From Bacillus sp. ZZV12-4809 (lineage in GTDB: Bacteria > Bacillota > Bacilli > Bacillales > Cytobacillaceae): a stretch of 64,000 bases of DNA. The stretch covers positions 62,001 through 126,000 of the forward strand of contig NZ_VCRN01000005.1 in the NCBI RefSeq assembly GCF_009849585.1, given 5' to 3'. Below the pieces are notes generated by a model. It was given only the letters and a program-made list of their open reading frames with translations, was not told the DNA's origin and did not search any database. Below, piece after piece: positions 57,679-64,000 of the stretch. The position numbers were made by a program, and so were the translations under genes. How positions within the stretch are numbered: position 1 is the stretch's first letter; each line of letters begins with the position of its first letter.

Positions 57679-58707
57679 CTAAATATTGGGATAAGAAATT
57701 TCTTCTATCTTTCTTATAAAGCCAAGAGCCTCTGCTATTTCTTGTTCAGGAGCATCATATATATCAGCAATCTTGCTTAGCGAACTGTTTAAGCCATGAT
57801 ACTCATTTGAGAGCATATGGTATGCCGCTGCCCAGGACGCAGCATTTTCCGGGGGAACTTCAAGCGGATATAGCAGGAAAAAGTGCCTTTCTGCAATGCT
57901 CTTTGTATTTTCAAATAGCACCGGATCTTCCTGCTCAAGCTGAATCTCCAGTTTATTGACTATTTTTAATAGCATAGGCTGCTGATGTACCGGGGGCAGT
58001 TCGGCAGGATTCACCTGAATGCTTTTATCAAACTTACGGATCTTTACATATTTTTCATACCCATGCTCAGAAAGGACATTTAACAGTATCGTTTTAAAAA
58101 ATGGATTTCCTTCCTTCGCTTCCAAATAGGCTTTAATATCTTCTGCATAGGGCCTGATGTTATGTTCTGCCAGCTGTGCAGCAATCTGCATTTGTTCATG
58201 CTGGTCCTGGTAGGAAAACAGATTGAGCTTCCTGCTGCTGAATTCATCCAGATCGGGTACTTCGATCTCGGTTTCAGAAGGTGAAGCAGCCATCTTTCTG
58301 CTAAACTCAAGCATTCTGCTAAAATGCTCAAATTTCTCCTTTGGAATCTCCCTTTCTTCAAGCAAAACCTCAATTGTTGCTGCAATCTCATTGTATTGGT
58401 GCAGCTGCACAAGGATCATTAAATAAAGATCCATTACTTGTATGTAATCCCCCATGCCTGTCTGAAGCATTTTATTTGCCAGTTCTTTTGCCTTTTCCAG
58501 AGCTCCGGCTTCAAAATATGCCAGAACGAGCCCAATATGGACATCCGTATTCTCAGGCTCCATCTCCAGTGCTTCTTCAAAGAACCGGATTGATTCCTTA
58601 TACCTTTTCTGCTGAAAGGACTCAAGCCCCTTTTCCAGCAATCGTTTCTCAAGGCCGGGAAATAGAATGATTTTATTTTTTTGTTTTTTCTGATCCCGCT
58701 TTCCCAT
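57679..58707 (-). CDS. ysoA: TPR-repeat protein (YsoA-like)
   Basis: A 342-residue protein with tetratricopeptide repeats near the N-terminus: RYKESIRFFEEALEMEPENTD at about residues 36-56 and VLAYFEAGALEKAKELANKML next to it. The remainder is helical without a recognised domain. B. subtilis has a TPR protein, YsoA, between tig and leuD, so the position matches. The function is unknown. GAGGCGA precedes ATG 58707. Confidence 0.85.
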   Translation of the reverse strand: MGKRDQKKQKNKIILFPGLEKRLLEKGLESFQQKRYKESIRFFEEALEMEPENTDVHIGLVLAYFEAGALEKAKELANKMLQTGMGDYIQVMDLYLMILVQLHQYNEIAATIEVLLEEREIPKEKFEHFSRMLEFSRKMAASPSETEIEVPDLDEFSSRKLNLFSYQDQHEQMQIAAQLAEHNIRPYAEDIKAYLEAKEGNPFFKTILLNVLSEHGYEKYVKIRKFDKSIQVNPAELPPVHQQPMLLKIVNKLEIQLEQEDPVLFENTKSIAERHFFLLYPLEVPPENAASWAAAYHMLSNEYHGLNSSLSKIADIYDAPEQEIAEALGFIRKIEEISYPNI

Positions 58708-58760
58708 GCTAAAATCGCCTCAACTTGTATTTTTGAAGTTAGTGTAGCATGAAATAGCAC

Positions 58761-58803
58761 AAAAACAAAAAGATTCATGGTTTCATGCCATGAATCTTTT
58801 ATA
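58761..58803 (-). terminator. terminator of the ilv-leu operon
   Basis: AAAAGATTCATGG / CCATGAATCTTTT perfect stem followed by TGTTTTTG on the minus strand, just after leuD. Confidence 0.92.
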
Positions 58804-58808
58804 GGTAC

Positions 58809-59402
58809 CTATTGTACCGTATTCTGTTTTTCTTCGTAACTTGAAATGCTGCTTTCCAATTGAAGAGTGATCTCTATTTCATCCCATCCGTTAATAAGCA
58901 TTTTTTTCCAGTATTCATTAATTGTAAATGATGCTGAAAAATTATAGTCATCTTCAATGACTTCATTTTGCAAATCAATCTTCAGATCATATGGCTGATT
59001 TTTGGCACGTCCGAGCAAATAATCGACTGTTTCAGCTGGCAGAGTGATTGGCAAAAGTCCATTTTTGAAGCAATTTTGATGAAAAATATCGGCAAATGAA
59101 GGTGCAATGATTACCTTGAAACCATAATCCCCTAAAGCCCATGGCGCGTGCTCCCTGGAAGATCCGCATCCAAAATTTTCATTTGCAATGAGGATGGAAG
59201 CACCTTGATTCTCCGGCTTATTCAATTCAAACTCCGGGTTAGGCTGTCCTTCTTTAGTATATCTCCAATCATAAAAAAGATATTGCCCAAACCCCGTTTT
59301 CTCAATTCTTTTTAGAAATTGCTTCGGGATAATCTGATCAGTATCCACATTGGCTCTATCCATTGCAGCAGCTTTTCCCTGAAGTGTTTTAAATCCGCTC
59401 AT
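58809..59402 (-). CDS. leuD: 3-isopropylmalate dehydratase small subunit LeuD
   Basis: A 197-residue swivel domain that pairs with LeuC to isomerise 2- to 3-isopropylmalate. Family motifs are ANVDTDQIIPKQFLKR, and the active-site loop ENFGCGSSREHAPWAL. AGGAGGAG precedes ATG 59402. It is the last gene of the operon, 16 bases after leuC. Confidence 0.97.
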   Translation of the reverse strand: MSGFKTLQGKAAAMDRANVDTDQIIPKQFLKRIEKTGFGQYLFYDWRYTKEGQPNPEFELNKPENQGASILIANENFGCGSSREHAPWALGDYGFKVIIAPSFADIFHQNCFKNGLLPITLPAETVDYLLGRAKNQPYDLKIDLQNEVIEDDYNFSASFTINEYWKKMLINGWDEIEITLQLESSISSYEEKQNTVQ

Positions 59403-59418
59403 TTTGTTCTCCTCCTTC

Positions 59419-60834
59419 TTAATGGACAGTTTCTTTACTCAGCAAAGCACCTACGTCCACAAAGTGTCCGTATAAAGCTGCTGCGGCAGCCATTAACGGG
59501 CTGACAAGATGCGTTCTTGCCCCTGAACCCTGACGTCCTTCAAAATTACGGTTTGAGGTTGACGCACAATGCTCGCCGTTTGGCACAATATCATTATTCA
59601 TGCTCAAGCACATGCTGCAGCCTGATTCTCTCCATTCAAATCCAGCCTGCTGAAAGATAAGGTCCAGTCCCTCTGCCTCTGCCTGCTTCTTGACCTGCTG
59701 TGATCCTGGAACGACAAGTGCACGGACTTGAGGATGAACCTTTTTCCCTCTTATAATTTCAGCGGCCTGTTTTAGGTCTTCCAGCCGCGAATTTGTGCAG
59801 GATCCTATAAAAACATGCTGTATTTGAATGTCTTCAATTCTTTGACCTTCCTGCAATGCCATATATTCTAACGCTCTTGATAATGATTTCTTTTCAAGCT
59901 CGTTTTTGCATTCCTCAAGTTTTGGAATTTGATCATTCACCTTGGAAGTCATAGATGGATTCGTGCCCCAGCTGACCATTGGTGCAATATCAGCGGCATC
60001 AATTTGAATCGTTTTATCGTATTGTGCATCAGGATCGGATACTAGCTCCTTCCACTTCTCGACTGCATGCGCAAAATCTGCTCCTTTTGGTGCATACTTT
60101 CGATCTTGAAGATACGCAAATGTCGTCTCATCAGGATTAACCAGACCCGCTCTTGCTCCTCCCTCAATGGACATATTGCAAATCGTCATTCTTTCTTCCA
60201 TTGACATGTTTGCAATTGTCTCCCCGCAATATTCAATAATATGGCCAGTACCAAAACCAATTCCATTCCTGGCAATAATATAAAGGATGACATCTTTAGC
60301 CGTAACACCTTTTTTCAGCTCGCCGTTTATCTCCAGTTTTAATGTTTTTGGTTTGCTCTGCCATAAAGTTTGGGTAGCCAGGACATGCTCAACTTCACTT
60401 GTTCCAATTCCGAAGGCGATTGATCCAAAAGCTCCATGGGTGGATGTATGGCTGTCCCCGCAAACAATCGTCATGCCTGGCTGAGTAAGCCCCAGCTCCG
60501 GCCCTATGACATGGACAATCCCTTGTTCAGGACTATCCAGTCCAGCAAGTGGGATGCCGAATTCATGGCAGTTTTTTTCCAAGGTGGTCATTTGGTTTAA
60601 GGCGACAGGATCGCTGATAACTGTCCTGTTATCAGTTGGTATATTGTGATCAACTGTGGCAAATGTTTTATCAGGCCTTCTCACTTTCCTGTTTTTCATT
60701 CTTAAGCCGGAAAATGCCTGAGGGGAAGTTACTTCATGCACTAAGTGGAGGTCTATGTACATAAGATCCGGCTTCCCTTCTTCCCTATGGACTACATGCT
60801 TTTCCCAAATCTTATCTATTATTGATTTTCCCAT
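59419..60834 (-). CDS. leuC: 3-isopropylmalate dehydratase large subunit LeuC
   Basis: A 471-residue aconitase-family subunit. The [4Fe-4S] cysteines are in [13 protein letters not shown] and [10 protein letters not shown]. Other conserved sites are [14 protein letters not shown] and [22 protein letters not shown] lies 8 bases before ATG 60834. A terminator-like hairpin lies just upstream, between leuB and leuC. Confidence 0.97.
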   Translation of the reverse strand: MGKSIIDKIWEKHVVHREEGKPDLMYIDLHLVHEVTSPQAFSGLRMKNRKVRRPDKTFATVDHNIPTDNRTVISDPVALNQMTTLEKNCHEFGIPLAGLDSPEQGIVHVIGPELGLTQPGMTIVCGDSHTSTHGAFGSIAFGIGTSEVEHVLATQTLWQSKPKTLKLEINGELKKGVTAKDVILYIIARNGIGFGTGHIIEYCGETIANMSMEERMTICNMSIEGGARAGLVNPDETTFAYLQDRKYAPKGADFAHAVEKWKELVSDPDAQYDKTIQIDAADIAPMVSWGTNPSMTSKVNDQIPKLEECKNELEKKSLSRALEYMALQEGQRIEDIQIQHVFIGSCTNSRLEDLKQAAEIIRGKKVHPQVRALVVPGSQQVKKQAEAEGLDLIFQQAGFEWRESGCSMCLSMNNDIVPNGEHCASTSNRNFEGRQGSGARTHLVSPLMAAAAALYGHFVDVGALLSKETVH

Positions 60835-60861
60835 TCCTGCTGCACTCCCTTTTTAAAAGAA

Positions 60862-60883
60862 ACACGGCCGAGGTTGGCCGTGT
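60862..60883. other. terminator-like hairpin inside the leu operon
   Basis: A perfect 8-base GC-rich stem ACACGGCC / GGCCGTGT with a 6-base loop. On the minus strand it is followed by TTCTTTT, so it could cause partial termination after leuB, or protect a processed end. Confidence 0.6.
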
Positions 60884-60932
60884 CCCAGTTTTTTAAATCA
60901 GCTGAACTAGTGTCCAGAGTCTCTCACAGCTT

Positions 60933-62045
60933 TTATGCATAAGCCCCCATAATATTTAGAATTGCTTCGTTATCCAAAAGGGTAGCCTTCACCTCTTCAA
61001 TCATTTCTGAAGTAGTGACAACCTTCTTTCCAAATGAAACAATATCTTTCGTACGATAGCCTGCTTCAAGCACTTGGTTAACTGCATTTTCAACCGCTTC
61101 CGCTTCCTCTTCCATTCCGAAAGATAAACGGAGCATCATGGCTGCTGATAAAATCATGGCAATTGGATTAGCCGCATTCATCCCTTGAATATCTGGTGCT
61201 GACCCATGAATTGGCTCGTACAAGTATGGCCCATTCTCCGAAATGCTGGCAGAAGGAAGCATCCCTAAAGAACCGGTCAATACAGAGGCTTCATCGCTAA
61301 GAATGTCACCGAACATATTCTCTGTTACGACAACATCAAACCTTTTCGGGTTTTTAATCATTTGCATAGCCGCGTTATCAACAAGCATATGCTCAAGAAC
61401 GACATCCGGGTATTCCTTTGCGATGTCCTCTGCAACTTCTCTCCACATTCGGCTTGATTCCAGGACATTTGCCTTATCAACGGAAGTCACTTTTGCACGC
61501 CGTTTTGAGGCAAGTTCAAACGCCAGTTTAATGACACGGCGCATTTCTTCTTTTTGATAGTACAAAGTGTCCACTACAGCGTCTTTTCCGTTTTGCTGTG
61601 TCCTTTCGCTTGGCTTTCCAAAATAAAGCCCGCCGGTTAATTCTCTGACCATCAGCATATCCACGCCTTCAATTACTTCATTTTTTAACGGAGAAGTATC
61701 GGAAAGGCTTGAATAATATTGAGTTGGCCGCAAATTAGCATATAGGTTTAATTCCTTGCGGATCCCTAAGAGACCCTTTTCCGGACGAAGGTGGGGAGGC
61801 TGCCGGTCCCATTTAGGACCGCCAACTGCACCCAGCATGACCGCATCGCTTTCTTTGCAAAGCGCGAGTGTTTCATTAGGCAGCGGAGTTCCAGTGGCAT
61901 CAATAGCTGAACCGCCGATGTTGCCATATGAAAATTGGAATTGATGTCCGAACCGTTCACCAACAGCCTGCAGGACTTCAATTGCACCCTTTACCACTTC
62001 TTTGCCGATCCCATCTCCTGGAAGTACTGCGATACGTTTTTTCAT
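60933..62045 (-). CDS. leuB: 3-isopropylmalate dehydrogenase LeuB
   Basis: A 370-residue NAD-dependent decarboxylating dehydrogenase. VLPGDGIGKEVV at the N-terminus, the substrate arginines in LRPTQYY and VRELTGGLYFGKP, the metal/NAD site TENMFGDILSDEASVLTGSLG, and EPIHGSAPDIQG are all present. GGAGGGA precedes ATG 62045. Confidence 0.97.
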   Translation of the reverse strand: MKKRIAVLPGDGIGKEVVKGAIEVLQAVGERFGHQFQFSYGNIGGSAIDATGTPLPNETLALCKESDAVMLGAVGGPKWDRQPPHLRPEKGLLGIRKELNLYANLRPTQYYSSLSDTSPLKNEVIEGVDMLMVRELTGGLYFGKPSERTQQNGKDAVVDTLYYQKEEMRRVIKLAFELASKRRAKVTSVDKANVLESSRMWREVAEDIAKEYPDVVLEHMLVDNAAMQMIKNPKRFDVVVTENMFGDILSDEASVLTGSLGMLPSASISENGPYLYEPIHGSAPDIQGMNAANPIAMILSAAMMLRLSFGMEEEAEAVENAVNQVLEAGYRTKDIVSFGKKVVTTSEMIEEVKATLLDNEAILNIMGAYA

Positions 62046-62132
62046 TTTAATCCCTCCGTCTGATTATTTGTTTATGATTTTAGAATTTTAGTTTTCAGTT
62101 TTTCTGCAGCGCATTCCCTGTTCAGAGGACGA

Positions 62133-63677
62133 TCAATTCGCCTCTACCGTCTGCGCCTGTACTTTTTCTTTCATATATATCACTCTATTAACTGCGTTCA
62201 AGTAAGCTTTCGAGGATGCTTCGAGTACATCCTGGGCCAAACCGCGCCCGCTGCTTTCCATTCCGTCATAATTCAGTTTCACATAAACCTGCGCTAAAGC
62301 ATCTCTTCCTGCACCTACGGATTGTATACGGTAATCAAGCAGATTAGCTGTTCCATTTAAGCATTTTTCCAATGTGTTATACAGCGCTTCGATGCTTCCT
62401 GCTCCGGTACCTGCTTCCTGGATCACTTCGTTGTTTGATCCTGAAAGAGTAACTGTTGCTGTCGGAACAGAATTTGTTCCATATTGAATTTGGATTCCGA
62501 TTAAATCATAGAACCGCTGCTCCCTTGAGAGCTTCTCTTCAAGAACGATCGCTGCAAGGTCCTCGTCTGTCATTTCTTTTTTGCGGTCGGCTAAATCTTT
62601 AAAAACTGTGAACAGCCGATTCGCTTCTTCATCTGCAACTTCCAGACCCAGTTCCTTAAGCCGGTTCTTAAAGGCATGGCGCCCGGAATGTTTCCCCAGT
62701 ACCATGGAGTTGGATTGGAATCCGACTAGATCAGGGGAAATGATTTCATACGTTGTTTTTTCTTTCAATACTCCGTCCTGATGAATGCCTGATTCATGTG
62801 CAAAAGCATTCCTGCCGACAATCGCTTTATTGGCTGGCACCACCATACCTGTCAGCTTTGAGATCAGACTGCTCGTTCTGCTTATTTCCTGAAGATTCAG
62901 ACGTGTCGAAGCCTGATAATGTTCATTCCGGATGTGTAGAGCTACTGCAAGCTCCTCAAGCGCCGCATTCCCGGCTCTTTCACCAATTCCATTAATTGTG
63001 CCCTCAATCTGTGTTGCTCCATTTTCTATAGCTGAAAGCGAATTTGCTATTGCCATTCCCAAGTCATCATGGCAATGAGCTGACAGGGCTACCTTATCAA
63101 TAGAAGGAACATGATTTCTTAAGTACTGAAAAATTTCGCCATACTCCTGTGGGGTTGTGTAACCGACTGTATCCGGTATGTTGATAATTCTCGCACCAGC
63201 TTGGATGACCTTCTCAATAATCTCTGCAAGAAATGGTAATTCTGTCCGGGTAGCATCCTCTGCAGACCATTGGACGATTGGGAATTTTGAAGCAGCATAC
63301 TTAACTGTTTCCACTGCTGTTTCAACCACTTCTTCTTTCGTTTTCTTCAGCTTATATTGCCTGTGAATCGGAGAGGTTGCCAGGAATGTATGTATCCTCG
63401 GCTCAGCTCCGTCCTTTAGCGCTCCCCATGCAGCGTCTATATCAGAGATAACTGCTCTTGCCAATCCTGTGACCGAGCAATTTTTAATCGTCTGAGCAAT
63501 ATTCTGTACTGATGCAAAATCCCCTTTCGAAGCTGCAGGAAAACCCGCCTCAATAATATCAACGTTCAAACGCTCCAGCTGTCTTGCAATCTCTAATTTT
63601 TCAGAAAAATTAAGATTTACACCGGCCGATTGTTCGCCATCTCTTAATGTAGTATCGAATATCTTAATTGTTGGCAC
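62133..63677 (-). CDS. leuA: 2-isopropylmalate synthase LeuA
   Basis: A 514-residue enzyme that condenses acetyl-CoA and 2-ketoisovalerate, the first leucine-specific step. [14 protein letters not shown] and the HxH metal site in [12 protein letters not shown] mark the TIM-barrel; [11 protein letters not shown] and the C-terminal regulatory domain (from about residue 390) for leucine feedback are present. GTG 63677 overlaps the ilvC stop by 14 bases, with GGAAGTGG inside ilvC as ribosome site. Confidence 0.97.
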   Translation of the reverse strand: MPTIKIFDTTLRDGEQSAGVNLNFSEKLEIARQLERLNVDIIEAGFPAASKGDFASVQNIAQTIKNCSVTGLARAVISDIDAAWGALKDGAEPRIHTFLATSPIHRQYKLKKTKEEVVETAVETVKYAASKFPIVQWSAEDATRTELPFLAEIIEKVIQAGARIINIPDTVGYTTPQEYGEIFQYLRNHVPSIDKVALSAHCHDDLGMAIANSLSAIENGATQIEGTINGIGERAGNAALEELAVALHIRNEHYQASTRLNLQEISRTSSLISKLTGMVVPANKAIVGRNAFAHESGIHQDGVLKEKTTYEIISPDLVGFQSNSMVLGKHSGRHAFKNRLKELGLEVADEEANRLFTVFKDLADRKKEMTDEDLAAIVLEEKLSREQRFYDLIGIQIQYGTNSVPTATVTLSGSNNEVIQEAGTGAGSIEALYNTLEKCLNGTANLLDYRIQSVGAGRDALAQVYVKLNYDGMESSGRGLAQDVLEASSKAYLNAVNRVIYMKEKVQAQTVEAN

Positions 63678-64000
63678 TTACAACCACTTCCTTTTTCTTG
63701 CTGCTATTAACAAAAGGCATCATTTTGCGAAGTTCCCTTCCAACCTGCTCGATCGGATGCTCATTTTCTCTTTGATTCACCGCATTGAATACCGGGCGAT
63801 TTGCCTGGTTCTCCAAAATCCATCCTTTTGCAAAATTGCCTTCCTGAATGTCTTTCAATACTGCCTTCATTTCCTCTTTCACTCTTGCATCAACTACCCG
63901 TGGTCCGCTGACAAAGTCTCCCCATTGAGCAGTATCTGAGATTGAATAACGCATTCCTTCCAGACCGCCTTCATACATAAGGTCAACGATGAGCTTCAGC
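63664..64000 (-). CDS. ilvC: ketol-acid reductoisomerase IlvC (3' part, cut by window edge)
   Basis: The frame enters from the right edge and encodes the C-terminal about 111 residues: [34 protein letters not shown], then the conserved [15 protein letters not shown]. IlvC makes dihydroxyisovalerate in valine and leucine synthesis. It is cotranscribed with leuABCD; the rest of the gene and the operon leader lie outside. Confidence 0.96.
   Translation of the reverse strand, partial: LKLIVDLMYEGGLEGMRYSISDTAQWGDFVSGPRVVDARVKEEMKAVLKDIQEGNFAKGWILENQANRPVFNAVNQRENEHPIEQVGRELRKMMPFVNSSKKKEVVVSANN

Overview
The window is a stretch of chromosome from an endospore-forming member of the Bacillaceae (a Bacillus, Cytobacillus or Mesobacillus-like organism). 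The evidence is the gene order, which closely follows the well-known Bacillus subtilis segment from safA/nad through obg-spo0B, spoIVF, min-mre, maf-comC-folC-valS, spoVID-hem, lon-clpX-tig to leu-ilvC. Strong AGGAGG-type ribosome sites, GTG/TTG starts, a T-box, an L21 leader and sigma-E/sigma-H promoter motifs agree. Almost everything is on the minus strand. No tRNA, rRNA, CRISPR, prophage or insertion sequence was recognised. Many starts given here are downstream of the longest open frame, chosen because a good ribosome site and family alignment support them.

Layout. 1-4100: the 5' part of mrpA (Na+/H+ antiporter), a plus-strand universal-stress-like protein, a short tyrosine recombinase, bofC and a spore lipoprotein. 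4100-7500: a kinase-fold protein and safA, whose Met/Pro/Gln repeat region is strongly expanded, with a structured leader. 7500-12960: the NAD biosynthesis block nadB-nadC-nadA, divergent from nifS-niaR, with a NiaR operator between them. 12970-17900: pheA, pheB-obg, spo0B, and rplU-prp-rpmA behind an L21 leader. 17900-25510: an RNase E/G gene, spoIVFA-spoIVFB with a sigma-E promoter, minC-minD with a sigma-H promoter, and mreB-mreC-mreD. 25670-33150: radC, maf, spoIIB, comC, a decayed diguanylate cyclase and folC, with fragments of dead genes between them. 33200-39000: valS with its T-box, a small membrane protein, ysxE and spoVID. 39450-45860: the heme operon hemA-hemX-hemC-hemD-hemB-hemL with a PerR-like box at its promoter. 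46090-48960: a LiaI-like membrane protein and a polar amino-acid ABC transporter. 49450-58710: engB, lonA, lonB, clpX, tig and a TPR protein. 58800-64000: ilvC-leuA-leuB-leuC-leuD.

How it fits together. Many genes serve sporulation: Spo0B feeds the phosphorelay; SpoIIB and MinCD act at septation and engulfment; BofC, SpoIVFA and SpoIVFB control pro-sigma-K processing; SafA and SpoVID organise the coat. The rest is housekeeping: NAD, phenylalanine, heme and leucine synthesis, cell shape, protein quality control and ribosome assembly.

I found no clear new multi-gene system. The most interesting observations are: (a) both LysM coat-morphogenesis proteins sit next to a kinase-fold protein, one with an intact catalytic motif and one (YsxE) with a ruined motif; (b) the 45-base repeat expansion in safA; (c) a cluster of decayed genes around comC; and (d) Bacillus-type intergenic repeats, one of them inside the heme operon.
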